DNA of 64,000 bases from Elephas maximus indicus (taxonomy: Eukaryota > Chordata > Mammalia > Proboscidea > Elephantidae). Below are positions 34,143 to 45,051 of the stretch, one piece after another. The position numbers and the translations under genes were made by a program. The notes beneath the pieces are model-generated. The model was not told where the DNA came from, ran no database searches, and saw nothing but the letters and a program-made list of their open reading frames with translations. Each line of letters starts with the position of its first letter. The first letter of the stretch is position 1. The stretch covers positions 9,948,501 to 10,012,500 of the forward strand of contig NC_064819.1 of NCBI RefSeq assembly GCF_024166365.1, given 5' to 3'.

Positions 34143-37021
34143 TGTAAAATCGAAGAGAAATTGCATATTTCACAAAACCTTCCCAGGTAGGGAAACACTG
34201 TAAACACACCTTCCATGCACACATTAAACTGCCATTTCAATAAAACAGTTTGAGGCCTCTACAGAAGGCCTGATTTATAAAAATACCACACCATTAAGAA
34301 CAGAATTTCATAGAGTGAAGAACCTGAAAACACTCTCGAATTGAATCTCTTCTTGAGCCTTGCACTGGGATGTTGAGTGGCTTCCCAGTGGATCCAGACA
34401 CTACTAGGAAAGCCACCTGAACAGGCCACCATTGTGAAATCATTGGTTGTCCTCCATTTAGATACCCCACCCAGATTTTATTTTTTTACGCAGAGTTGTA
34501 ACTAAGGTATGGCAGGTGGAGCAACTGTGCTGGGTGCTGCTTGAGGAGGGGCACTAACGAGCAGTTTCTATTGGCCATAGCAGTTTCCATGGAGAGAGTA
34601 TTAAGCAATTTAAAACGAATTGCCATAGGTGCTATTTTCAGTAGATAGGCCCCTGGCCCCACCCCAAGTTTCTGGAAGTCTCTTCAAAGAGCAATTTTAG
34701 GAATGAACATCCAAGACCACGGTAAGTGAGCTGACACCTCATCCAAGGGAGGAGAAGCCTGGAAAGGTGAGAGCAACTAAATACCCCCCAACTAGATTTT
34801 TCTTTACTGGAAGTCTCTAGGATTCATTTAGGAACAAATGAGAGCGGAGGTTTGCCCAAGTTGCCTCTAATAGAGGATTGTGGGGCAGAGATTGTGGCTG
34901 AGCAACTTAACCTCAGCAAGGCTCCCCAGGTTTTTGTTTAAGAAATAGTTACTTTGCATTTTCTGGAAGATGTATTTTCACCCGTGAGAGCTAAGTGAGC
35001 AGTGAAGTCTGTTTGGGTGGGGCTGAAGGCCCCGCCCACACCAGGGAAGGGGAGCTTGGGACTATACAGGGCAGCTGAGAAATCCCAGAAGACCAGAAGG
35101 AGGGGAGCAGTACGGGTCATTACTAGGAAATGTACCAGGTCAGATTTCAAAGTCTACTGGTGGATCCCCAGATCAAAGGTTGGGAACCCCTGACCTACAG
35201 AAGCAAGCTACTGCACTGGGGGGAGGAGGGCAGTAAGTCGTATTTCCCCCATGTTTCTTTCTGTTCTGCATAGAAGGCAAGAAGCAACTCCCAGTTTTTA
35301 AACACTAATTTTTTATACTTACCCTTTTAGTACCTCTTCATACAGTGTCCCCACCCTCACTTCCTGCCACATTTGATGGTTGCCTTTTTTTTTTTTTTTT
35401 AAGAATTATAGTACATACATTAGTTTTTTTTTTTTTTAAATACATTTACCCTGTTATCTAGTAGAGACTCAAGCCTCTTTTTGAAGGGCATAGAACATTT
35501 TGAAAATCAGACCCAGGAGGTTTATAACTTCAATGAAATCAGTGTTTAGTCTATCATGTCGTTTCAGATTTTTTCTAAGTGGCAACATAAAGAATGTCTT
35601 CGACTAGGAGTTCCAAACCATGGGTGTTTGTGTGACACTGAGTAATTTTCTTTACTTCATGGGGCCTCAGTTTCCTTGCTGTAAAACAAGCGGTTGTGCA
35701 GGTATCCTTTTTGGCACTAATATTTCATTATTTAAACTCTGCCTTTATGTACATATGTGTCCTATTAAAAATTTTTTACCTCAGGAAATGTGGCCAAAGA
35801 GTCCATTTTCTAAGTCTTTTTCTTAGTCTTCTTTTAAAGCCACCAGGAGGATCTTTGATTTCCATTGTGTAAATCTGTTATTCAGTCTTACAGCTGAGTA
35901 AACTTACAGACAGTAATCTTACAGATGAAAGGACTGAGTGAGAAAGGAAAGCAGAATGGCTATGCTCATAACTCCGTGAGCAGACTGGACTGGGAGTATG
36001 AACTCAGGCCTCATCACTGAGGTGGAGCTGAACAACTGTGCAGCGTTCAGGGAACAGATGCTAACCTAAGCCTGCAGCTTTGCTTTTTTTTTACTTTTTT
36101 GTTTCTTTTCTTTTGTTTCTCATGCCCAGTAGCTGTTTTGATTATTTCTGGGCTTCTGACAATTTTAGTTTCTCTGGGGTTGGCTCCTAATTGCTCTTCA
36201 AAAATCAACCTACAGTGTCACTGAACTGCACATGTAGAAGTGGTTGAGATGACATACATTTTGTTATGTTGTTATGTATATATACATACACAAAAAAATC
36301 AACCGGGATATGATTTTCTCCGAACACCATGCCTGAGTCAGTCATGTTGTCTCTCTCTCTCTTCGTTTGCCAACTCTGCACCTTGTGCCTTCTCCTCATA
36401 GTCTAATGTCACTGTGTTCCACAAAGTCTCCTCTGTTTGTGTGGTTTTTGCCTTACCTCTCTAACTGCCAGGAGCACCTAACAAAGTGCTTGGCACATTT
36501 TAGATGCTCAAAAAGTCTCCTTGAATTGAATCAGTGGAGCAAGGTGTATGAGCAGCTGCTTTTGTTTTCCTGGTTCTTCTAAAAAGCCTCTATCTCATTT
36601 TTCCCCCCACTTGATTTCATTTTAACAAATATATATTTAGGCCCCATTCTGTGGTATGTTTTCCTTTGAGCCTGTTTTTATGTTTGTGTCTGCTAGTAAC
36701 AGAATCGACTCAATGACAGTTAACAACAACAGTGAGTCCAAGCGGCCCTGCCTATGAACCATTTTCTGTTAGCTATTCTTATTTAACCAGGTAGCTATGA
36801 TGTTACACATTCAGGCCCATGGAGTGGCAGAGGTTTGTTTCAGCTCGTATTTTTCGATGATCTCTTTTCCTTGCATTAACCCAGATATTCAAGCTTAACC
36901 AAGGTGTGGTTGGAGAGCAACTGAGCCCCAAGAACCTGTATTTCTTTGTGTTGACCTGGAAAGGAGTTTATTCTAAGGGCATTACCTTATCTGCACTTTT
37001 GGAATTGATTATAGTAATAAT
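34143..37021. other. Intergenic, old repeats only
   Basis: About 2.9 kb without a gene. A probable MIR lies at about 35625-35705 ('ggggcctcagtttccttgct'), a GA/CT-rich run at 36350-36364 and an RTE/SINE tail scrap at 36690-36731 ('agttaacaacaacag'). Two T runs (35384-35400 and 35424-35437) are separated by about 23 bases. Confidence 0.4.
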
Positions 37022-37440
37022 ACTGTTGAAGGTTGATTTGTGTCCCCCAAAAGTATGTGTTGTAAATCCTAACCCGTATACCAGTAGATGTAATCCCATA
37101 GACAAATAGGGTTTTCTTTGTTGGGTTAATGAGGTCATATCAGTGTGGGGTATGTTTTAAGCCAATCACTTTTGAGATATATAAAGAGCAGATGAGACAC
37201 AGAAACAAGCAAGCATGAATGGGAGAAAGAGAAGTTCCACACGGAGATCTCAAAGTAACACTGAGAAGAACCCTGCAGAGGCTGAGACAAGAATTTCCCC
37301 TGAGTGGACAAAGAGAGGCTTCCCCTAAAGCTGGTGCCCTGAATTCAGACTTTGAGTCCCCTAAATGTGAGCAAATAAATTTCTGTTGATGAAAGCCACC
37401 CACTTGTGGTATTTCTGTTATAGCAGCACTAAAAACTAAA
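37022..37440 (+). mobile_element. MLT1/MaLR-type LTR
   Basis: A complete-looking LTR beginning 'tgttgaaggttgatttgtgt', with 'cccccaaaagtatgtgttgt' and 'gggttaatgaggtcatatca' in the 5' part. 'gcaaataaatttctgttgat' and 'tatagcagcactaaaaacta' close the 3' part. The AATAAA-containing 'caaataaattt' is the expected polyadenylation region. Confidence 0.75.
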
Positions 37441-37679
37441 AAAAAAAAAAAAAATTAAAAAAAAAAGACTAAGGCAAATACTTATTATAAATAACAGAGA
37501 GAAATGTTTACTATGTAAAACTAAATGGTTAAATAAAAAAGGGCATAAAATTATATATACAAATGATCCAAATTTTTCAAAAAATATGTGCATAAAGACT
37601 GTAAGTGTATATAGTCTGACTGGTAGAATGTGTGTGGTTTCTAATTTTTTTCTGTGTTTTCTAAAATTTCTTTATACAT

Positions 37680-38235
37680 ACAATACATAAAAATTCTTAT
37701 TGTAAAAGATTAAAAATTTCCTCTTATCTCTTTCCCTACTCCCAGCAAACCCTCCCTTTCCCCTTTGAGAGGTAATCATTATAATCATTAATAACCATTT
37801 GATGTGTGTCCTCCCAGCCATTTTATATGCATGTACTCACACACACAGCTTTCTCTCTTTTAACATAAATAAGACTGTATAATATTCATCATTCTAAACC
37901 GTGATTTTTTTACTTAACAAAATGTCTCCAAGCTCCTTCCATGTGAGCACATCCATGTCTACCTCATAGTTTTGCACAATTCCATTGTATGCCATAATTG
38001 AGGGGAAGGAAACTCATATTCCCTTTAGAGGGATATTCAGGTTATTTCCAATTTTCTGCTATTAGAAACAATTTTTCTAAGAACATCAAGGAACATTTGT
38101 CTTTCTGAACATTTATGGGTATTATTTCAGGAGCAATTCCTGGAAGCTTTCCTAACATTTCTACCAAATGGGCTTATTATTATCAAAAAAGACATGTAAA
38201 CATTTTAAAATAAAACTAATATGAAAAGCCAGCAG
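37680..38235 (-). mobile_element. Ancient L1 3' end, antisense
   Basis: 'ccttccatgtgagcacatcc', 'ccattgtatgccataattga' and 'tcaggttatttccaattttc' are the antisense of an old L1 3' UTR. The preceding 37480-37680 may belong to it. Confidence 0.6.
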
Positions 38236-38318
38236 CCTAACATGAGACCAGACTCAGCTGGGTCTACTCTGTGACCGCAGAGAGTATGTTAGGGCCTAGC
38301 ATTTGCCAGGGGGTACAC

Positions 38319-38478
38319 AACCAAAACCCATTGCCGTTGAGTCAATTCCAACTCATAGCAACCCTATAGGAAAGAGTAGAACTGCTGCATTGGGTTTCCA
38401 GGGAGCGGTTGGTGGATTCAAACTGCTAACCTTTTGGTTAGCAGCCTGAGCTCTTAACCATTGTGCCATCAGGTCTCC
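38319..38478 (-). mobile_element. AfroSINE
   Basis: Antisense full-length copy: 'acccattgccgttgagtcaa', 'gggtttccagggagcggttg', 'taaccattgtgccatcaggt'. Confidence 0.9.
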
Positions 38479-39481
38479 ACTAGGTACAGAGTAGGTGTTT
38501 AATGTCTACTGAATAAATATAAATAATTTAATGCTTCATACATCATAGCATCTGTGTAAGAAAGTGATAATTATTCCCAATTTACAGGAGAGGTACCTGA
38601 GGCATCTCAGAGATCAGCTCTGAGCCCTGAGTTTGTTTCTCAATACGAGCCTCACTGTAAAAAGTGATATGTATTTATCATACATGAAGAAAGGAAAAGG
38701 TTATTAAAAAGACAGGAAAGAAAGAAAAGACCAAAATGGTTGTCAGTAGAGGTGTACTCTTGAAAGTACAGTAGCTAAAGGGAACGGAAGAAATGATGAC
38801 ATGAAAGAGCTGAGCAGAATGTTTCAAAAAGCAGCTCTAGAAGTAAAGTAAAATATTATAATGAAATGTGCAAAGACCTGGAGTTAGAAAACCAAAAGGG
38901 AAGAACACGCTCAGCGTTTCTCAAGCTGAAAGAACTGAAGAAAAAACTCAAGCCTCAAATTGCAATACTGAAGATTCCATGGGCAAAAAAGTGAAGGACA
39001 CAGGAAGCATCAAAAGAAGATGGAAGGAATACACATAGTAACTGTACCAAAAAGAATTGGTCGATGTTCATCCATTTCAGGAGGTAGCATATGATCAAGA
39101 ACCAAAGGTACTGAAGGAAGAAGTCCAAGCCACAGTGAATGCATTGGAGAAAAACAAGGCCCCAGAAATTGATGGAATACCAACTGAGATGTTTCAACAA
39201 ATGAATGCAACACTGGAAGTGTTCACTCGTCTGTGCCAAGAAATTTGGAAGGCAGCTTCCTGGCCAACCAGCTGGAAGAGATTCATATTTCTGCCCATTC
39301 CAAAGAAAGGTGATCCAACAGAATGCAGAAATTATCAAACAATATCATTAATATCACATACAAGTTAAGTTTTGCTGAAGGTAATTAAAAAATGGTTGCA
39401 GCAGTGCATTGACAGAGAACTGTCAGAAATTCAAGCCAGATTCAGAGGAGGACGTGGAATGAGGGATATCATTGCTGATGT

Positions 39482-40058
39482 TGTTGCTGGGTGGAAACCC
39501 CAGGTTCTGGTAGGCGTGGGTTGTTACAGCCAATAAACAAGAGACCGAGGTGGGAGAGAAGAAAGTACCTTTATTTCGTTGTGCAAGGAAAGGAACAATT
39601 GGGGCTGTAGCCTCCAAGGCTGCTCGCAGGCAGCTTGGGGAAGTGGGCTTTCACAAAGAGCAGACAAGGAAATGCAAATTCATCATGAATATTCAGGACT
39701 GACCTTCACACAGGTGCTGAGGACTTGGGAATGACTATGCATTTTCTATAGACAAGGGTTCGATTCTCCAGGTTGGAGGAAGAGGTCAATTTTCCTTCCT
39801 TAGCATGTTAAGTGTCCCCCCAGAGGTGGGGTACTTGTATGCATTTTTCACTTAATGAGTTAATAGGTCACCTGCAGTATTAAAATGGCATAGAAAACCT
39901 GCTAAAACTCATACAGGTCCCCTATGCTATGGCTCGTCTTGTGGTTATCTTGTCAAGAATAATCTCAGAATAATGAGCAGTGTATTCTGCTCAGTATAGG
40001 AGGATAAGCCAGACCAGGTGTCTCTTAGAAGGGTTGAGCTCTGAGGCTGTCTGCTTCA
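39482..40058 (-). mobile_element. Solo LTR of an endogenous retrovirus, nested in the RTE
   Basis: The insert interrupts RTE sequence exactly between 'attgctgatg' and 'gtcagatggc'. Its ends are TG...CA (TGTTGCTGGG ... CTGCTTCA) with a 4-bp duplication, ATGT, at 39478-39481 and 40059-40062. A reverse-strand AATAAA (tttatt at 39570-39575) suggests minus orientation. At 577 bp with no internal retroviral genes, it is a solo LTR left by recombination. The 4-bp duplication is typical of class I elements. Confidence 0.85.
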
Positions 40059-40146
40059 ATGTCAGATGGCTCTTGGCTAAAAGCAGAGAATACCAGAGAG
40101 ATGTTTACCTGTGTCGTATTGACTAGGCAAAGGTACTCTGTTGTGC

Positions 40147-40243
40147 GAATCATAACAAATTACAGATAACATTGAGAATCATAACAAAATATAGATAACA
40201 TTATAGATAACTTCTCAATGTTATCTATTCTAATGTTATCTAG
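40147..40243. repeat. Cluster of short direct and inverted duplications inside the RTE
   Basis: The unit 'gaatcataacaaa...agataacatt' occurs twice in tandem (about 40147-40175 and 40176-40203). Inverted copies follow ('ctcaatgttatcta' near 40214-40228 and 'taatgttatcta' at 40231-40242). Other RTE copies have a single copy of this unit. Confidence 0.8.
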
Positions 40244-41349
40244 AATTCCAGAACACTTAATTGTGCTCACGCAGAATCTGTACATAGAACAAGAGGCAGT
40301 CGTTCAACTAGAACAAGGGGATACTGCAGGTTTAAAATCAGGAAAGGTGTGTCTGGGTTGTGTTCTTTCACCACACTTATTAAATCTTTATGCTGAGGAA
40401 ATAATCCAAGAAGCTGGACTATATGAAGAAGAACACAGCATCAGGATTGGAGGAAGACTCATTAACAGCTATGATATACAGATGACACAACCTTGTCTGC
40501 TGAAAGTGAAGAGAACTTGAAGCACTTCCTGATGAAGATCAAAGACCACAGCCTTCAACATAAAGAAAACAAAAATCTTCACAACCGAACCAATAAGCAA
40601 CATCATGATAAGTGGTGAAAAGATTGAAGTTGTCAAGGATTTCATTTTATTTGGATCTACAGTCAGTGCCCACAGAAGCGGCAGTCAGGAAATCAAATGA
40701 CATACTGCATTGAGCAAGTCTGCTGCAAAAAACCTCTTTAAAGGGTTAAAAAGCAAAGATGTCACTTTGAGGACTAAGGTGTGCCTGACCACACCATGGT
40801 ATTTTCGTCTCATATGCCTTCGAAAGCTGGACAATAAATAAGGAAGATGGAAGAAGAATTGATGCCTTTTAATTATGGTGTTGGCAAAGAGTATTGAATA
40901 TGCCATGGACTGCCAAATGAAGGAACAATATGTCTTGGAAGAAGTACAGCCAAAATGATCCTTAGACATGAGGATGGCGAGACTTTGTCTCACATACTTT
41001 GGACATGTTCTCAGGAAGGACCAGTCCCTGGAGAAGGACATCATGCTTGATAAATTAGAGGGTCAGCGAAAAAGAGGAAGATCCTCAATGAGACGGATTG
41101 ACACAGTGGCTACAACAATGGGTTCAAGTGTAAAAAGAATAGTGAGGATGGTGAAAGACTGGACAGTGTTTCGTTCTGTTGTACATAGGGTCGCTATGAG
41201 TTGGAATGGACTTAATGGCACCCAACTACAACAACAACATTTGTGAGTAATGAACATGCCTGGTAAGCAATGAAAGTGTGCCTTCCTCAGTAAAATTGGG
41301 GGCAGGGAGTTAAGTCTTCATCGTTTTTGTGTTCCCAGCCTCTACACTA

Positions 41350-41550
41350 ATCCCTAAGCTCTTGGCGTTGAGTTGACTCCAACTCAGGACACCCACATGT
41401 GTGTCAGAGTAGAACTGTGCTCCAAAGGGTTTTCAAGGGCCGATTTTTCGGAAGTAGGTCAGCAGGTCTTCTGAAGTGCCTCTGGGTGAACTTGAACCTC
41501 TAACCTTTTGGTTAGCAGCTGAGTGCATTAATCATTTACACCGATGGGGA
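41350..41550 (-). mobile_element. AfroSINE, second subfamily
   Basis: 'ttggcgttgagttgactcca', 'tgctccaaagggttttcaag', 'gtgcctctgggtgaacttga' and 'cttttggttagcagctgagt' give an antisense copy. Confidence 0.85.
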
Positions 41551-41609
41551 CTCATCATTAGTGCCTAGTACCTGATAAAATGCCAAACAAATATTTGTTC
41601 TTCTTGGCA

Positions 41610-41785
41610 GAACAACAAACCCATTGCTGTCAAGTTGATTCGGACTCGTAGTAACCCCGTAGAACAGAGTAATGTTTACGGAAGCAAATAGCCACATCTT
41701 TCTCCCACGTTGCAGCTAATGGGTTCAAACCACGGACCTTTCAGTTAGCAGGTGAGCGCTTAACCGCTGTGCCACCAGGACTCCT
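41610..41785 (-). mobile_element. AfroSINE with an internal deletion
   Basis: Antisense copy from 'acccattgctgtcaagttga' to 'gctgtgccaccaggactcc'. The usual 'gaactgccccatagggtttc' middle is deleted between 'cagagta' and 'atgtttacgg'. Confidence 0.85.
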
Positions 41786-41954
41786 TTGGCTATGTCCCAG
41801 ATGTCCCCAAAACAGTTTCCAATGTTTGTCCCAGTAGAAAGGATGTCATTGGCAGTTGCTATTGGGAAAAGAAGGTAGGACGGCTCGTGTGATAGTGAGA
41901 AGTGGGTATACAGGGAGATGCAGTAATAACTTTTATTGCCAATAAGCAAGAGAT

Positions 41955-42135
41955 GAGTTATCTCATGCAATCCTCAGAACAACTCTATGAGGTAACTACG
42001 ATTATTTTCCCTATTTTAGAAAAGTGGAAAATTAAGCTTAGCAAGGTGGAGCGACTTACCCAAGCTAGAATGTGCTGTTGCCGGAGATTGAAATCAGGTA
42101 GCGTGAATGAGGCAGGAGTCTATGCTGTTGACAGC
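41955..42135 (-). mobile_element. MIR SINE
   Basis: 'caatcctcagaacaactcta', 'tgaggtaactacgattattt' and 'tagaaaagtggaaaattaag' run in the order of an antisense MIR. Confidence 0.7.
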
Positions 42136-42439
42136 AAGGTTCCTAAGCACCATTAAGTGAAAGCTAACTAATTTCCCCCCAGGTTATTCTTTACATTCAG
42201 GCCAAAGAAAAACTTCTTCCAAGGCTTCTTACAAAAAAGGGCCACTATGTGGTAAGAATGATCTCCTCAACAGACATCTTTAGCTGAAACAGTGATTTTA
42301 TAAGGGTTGTTTATTATTTAAAATGTTCCTCACTAGAGAACTTTCTTTGACTATATTCACAGAGGTTGAAAATCTTTGAAGATGAACCTGATTTTTATAA
42401 ACTCTCAAAAGTCACTTAGGCCAGGGCCAGGGATGGTGG

Positions 42440-42625
42440 TGGGAGATGAACTGGGCAAGGGCACCAGGGGATTTCCTGGAGTGGTGGAAACATTTTGTAC
42501 GCATTGTGATGGTTGTAACCCAGGTGTACACATTTATCAAAAGGTACTGAACAGCACACAGAAAAGGTGCACTACATGTAACATGTAAATTATACCTCAA
42601 TAAAGCTTTTTTTTTTTTTTTTTTT
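42440..42625 (+). mobile_element. Ancient L1 3' end
   Basis: 'gtgatggttgtaacccaggt', 'gtacacatttatcaaaaggt' and 'aaattatacctcaataaagc' are a standard old L1 3' UTR ending. The run that follows is of T rather than A. Confidence 0.7.
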
Positions 42626-42643
42626 AAGCTCTTAGGTCAAGTA

Positions 42644-42805
42644 TGGACCCCTGGTGCTCAGTGGTTAAGGGCTTGGCTGCTAACCAAAAGGTCGGCAGTT
42701 CAAATCCACCAGCTGCTCTTGGAAATCCTATGGGGCGTTTCTACTCTGTCCTATAGGGTTGCTGTGGGTCGGAATCCACTCTAGGGCAGTGAGTTTGGTT
42801 TGGTG
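42644..42805 (+). mobile_element. AfroSINE
   Basis: Head 'cccctggtgctcagtggtta', B-box-like 'cggcagttcaaatccacc', body 'ctactctgtcctatagggtt', end 'gtgagtttggtttggtgg'. It is full length. Confidence 0.93.
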
Positions 42806-42847
42806 GTTATGCCAAGTCTGGGTCATTACAGCATGAAAGATAGGTCT

Positions 42848-42967
42848 GTTGTTAGCTGCCGTCTAGCCAGCTCGGCCTCATAGAGACCTTACGTATAACA
42901 GAAAGATACCTGGTTCTGCGCCTTCCTCACCGTTATTGCTCTGCTCGAGCCCACAGTTGCAGCCATT
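42848..42967 (-). mobile_element. RTE 3'-end fragment
   Basis: Diverged antisense RTE terminus: 'gttgttagctgccgtctagc', 'gttctgcgccttcctcaccg' and 'gctcgagcccacagttgcag'. Confidence 0.7.
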
Positions 42968-43171
42968 TTTTTCTTATACAAAGTAAAAATTTGCACAAGT
43001 ATATAGACTACATACATGTAGTAATTCTAATTCTCCTTAAAAGAGACATTATTCGTTGATTTAGGAAAAAAAAAAGTTCTTAGTTTTCCGTTGCTTTTAT
43101 TTACAGCCAGCATGAAAAAATTCCCTACTGCTGCCAAATAAGTAGTGAGTTCAAATTAGTTCATTTAATTC

Positions 43172-43331
43172 TTACACCACCTAAGACTCCCACTAATAGC
43201 GATCCTATATGACTGAATAGAACCCTATAGGGTTTCCTAGGCTGAGATCTTCATCTGCTGGTAGGTTCCAATCTCCGACCTTTCCGTTAGCAGCCAAGCC
43301 AGCGCTTAATCCCTGCGCCACCAGGGCTCCG
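43172..43331 (-). mobile_element. AfroSINE next to the ADPRH CpG island
   Basis: Antisense copy: 'cctatagggtttcctaggct', 'gaccttt' then 'ccgttagcagccaagccagc', 'ctgcgccaccagggctcc'. It ends about 60 bases before the GC-rich promoter region. Confidence 0.85.
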
Positions 43332-43389
43332 CCCTAAGAGGCAAGTACTATTTCTCTCCCGTTTGTATGGATGAGGGGCCCAGGATCCG

Positions 43390-44330
43390 GCAAAGGCCTC
43401 TCACTCAGCGCCCTCTTCCAGGAATCTGGGGACCCACTGGCTCGCTGTAGCCCAGGAAAGCTGGGCAGGAAGAATGGCCCAGGCGTCAGTCAGGAGCCAA
43501 CATGAGTCACTGCCAGGCAGAGCCGGGGCCAACCCCAAGGCCGCGACCCCAGCGCCCTCCCGAGCCTCCGGTGACGAAATCCGGTCGGCCCCGCGGGGAG
43601 CAGAAGGGCGCGGCGCTGCGGAAAACCGCGCTAGAGGCCGGGCCCTCCGCGCCAGGGTGGGCCCAGCCGGAGATTCGGTCGCCGCCCCCCAGGCTCGCCA
43701 GGCCCGATCCCTCGCGCACCTGCCCCGCGGCATCCGCCCGCGCCCGCCGCAGACCCGGTGCAGCCAGGCCTCTCCCCGAGGATCCGCCCGCGCCCCCCGC
43801 AGACCCGGTGCAGCCAGGCCTCTCCCGGCCGTGTGCGCCCCGCGCCCTCCGCAGACCCGGTGCAGCCAGGCCTCTCCCCGAGGATCCGCCCGCGCCCCCC
43901 GCAGACCCGGTGCAGCCAGGCCTCCCCCGGCCGTGTGCGCCCTGCGCCTCCGCAGACCCGGTGCAGCCAGGCCTCTCCCGGCCGTGTGCGCCCTGCGCCT
44001 CCGCAGACCCGGTGCAGCCAGGCCTCTCCCGGCCGTGTGCGCCCTGCGCCTCCGCAGACCCGGTGCAGCCAGGCCTCTCCCGGCCGTGTGCGCCTTGGGC
44101 CCCGCAGACCCGGTGCAGCCAGGCCTCTCCCCGCTCCCGAGCTCCCGGTCCCGCGGCGACCAGGTAACTCCCCCTCCCTGCCCCGGAGCGTGGACCTGGG
44201 GAGGCTCCGCCGCCCAGGAGTTGCGGTGTCATCTACAGCCAGATCTACAGCCAGGCAAACGCTAACTCTCCAACGTTGTTTCAGTTTAAAAAAAAAAAAA
44301 AAGGCCCGCCATTCCCGGCGTGTCCTCAAA
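43390..44330 (+). promoter_or_regulatory. CpG island, probable ADPRH promoter and first exon
   Basis: A sharply GC- and CpG-rich block in otherwise AT-rich surroundings, placed about 3 kb before the ADPRH initiator exon on the same strand. No TATA box is evident. A strong splice-donor-like CCAG/GTAACT at 44163/44164 could end a non-coding first exon. The block contains a minisatellite of about 51 bp. Several long open frames on both strands here follow from the stop-poor GC sequence and are not supported as genes. The transcription start cannot be fixed by eye. Confidence 0.8.
43752..44132. repeat. GC-rich minisatellite, 7.5 units of 50-52 bp, inside the CpG island
   Basis: Units begin with 'gacccggtgcagccaggcct' at 43752, 43802, 43854, 43904, 43955, 44006, 44057 and 44107 (the last is partial). 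Two unit variants alternate first: one contains 'ccccgaggatccgcccgcg', the other 'cccggccgtgtgcgcc'. The second variant then repeats on its own. It explains the long antiparallel open frames. Confidence 0.97.
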
Positions 44331-44333
44331 GTG

Positions 44334-45050
44334 ACAGGGCCCCCAGGACTTCCTGGTGCGACGGCGAGCGGCACTGTTCTGCAAATTGTGTGTGTGAGTG
44401 TGTGCTGGTGTGGGTGCGTGGTGTACAGTTCGGGTGTGAGAATGTGAACTGAAGGTTGGGAGGAGTTGAAGGAACGCAAGAAAGCGCTCTGAAAGCGGGA
44501 GGTAGAGCGGTACTGGTGAAATGAAAAGGAATCTCTGATAGAAAAGATGTTGGTTAACCTACCCCCACCTCACTCCCTACCCTAGCCACCTGCAATAGAC
44601 AAAACACACCCACGGGGTGGACTCAGAAGGAATTAGCAGAAAGAAAACCGAGGTGATGGTACAGTGGGCAACAAGTCATCAGAAACCAACTAAACTTGAC
44701 CTCTGAAGATCTTGGCATAGGGACCTCAGGCAGTACCTCCTGATCTCCACTTTTACAAACCCCCCACCCCTGAATTTACAGGTGCTCCGGGATGGACGGC
44801 TTGTCCGTAGCATAGCTGGAACTCCAGTTCCTAGTCATCAGTTTTAGTTAATAAAATATGTACATAATGTTTTATAAATATCCTTTGTGAGCCAAGAAAG
44901 TCAGCATGACAGTAACTGGGTGTTGGTGTGTCCAGTCTTCATCGAGTCCTCCTCCCTGTCCAGGTGCTCCTGGAGTCTGCATTCCACAGGAGTGCAGCTG
45001 GAGAAGGGAGGACTTCTGCCGGGGCAGGACTTTAACTCAACTCTCAGCTA
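44334..45050. other. ADPRH intron 1, no recognised feature
   Basis: About 700 bases between the CpG island and the second minisatellite, with no repeat or exon recognised. Confidence 0.4.
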
Positions 45051-45051
45051 C

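Larger units (their letters stand above)
38678..41243 (+). mobile_element. 5'-truncated RTE carrying a nested LTR
   Basis: Sense RTE from the linker ('ggttattaaaaagacaggaa') through the palm region (open frame 39057-39368, with KNKAPEIDGIPTEMFQQMN) to the 3' end ('acttaatggcacccaactac'). A solo LTR (39482-40058) interrupts it. Near 40.15-40.24 kb a cluster of small direct and inverted copies replaces a simple stretch. Frames are broken throughout. Confidence 0.9.

Noticed and set aside
43474..44479. Overlapping open frames of 221-282 codons on both strands, looking like a proline/arginine-rich protein.
   Set aside because: They coincide with a GC-rich minisatellite of about 51 bp where stop codons are rare in every frame. 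Open frames on both strands at once indicate composition, not coding.
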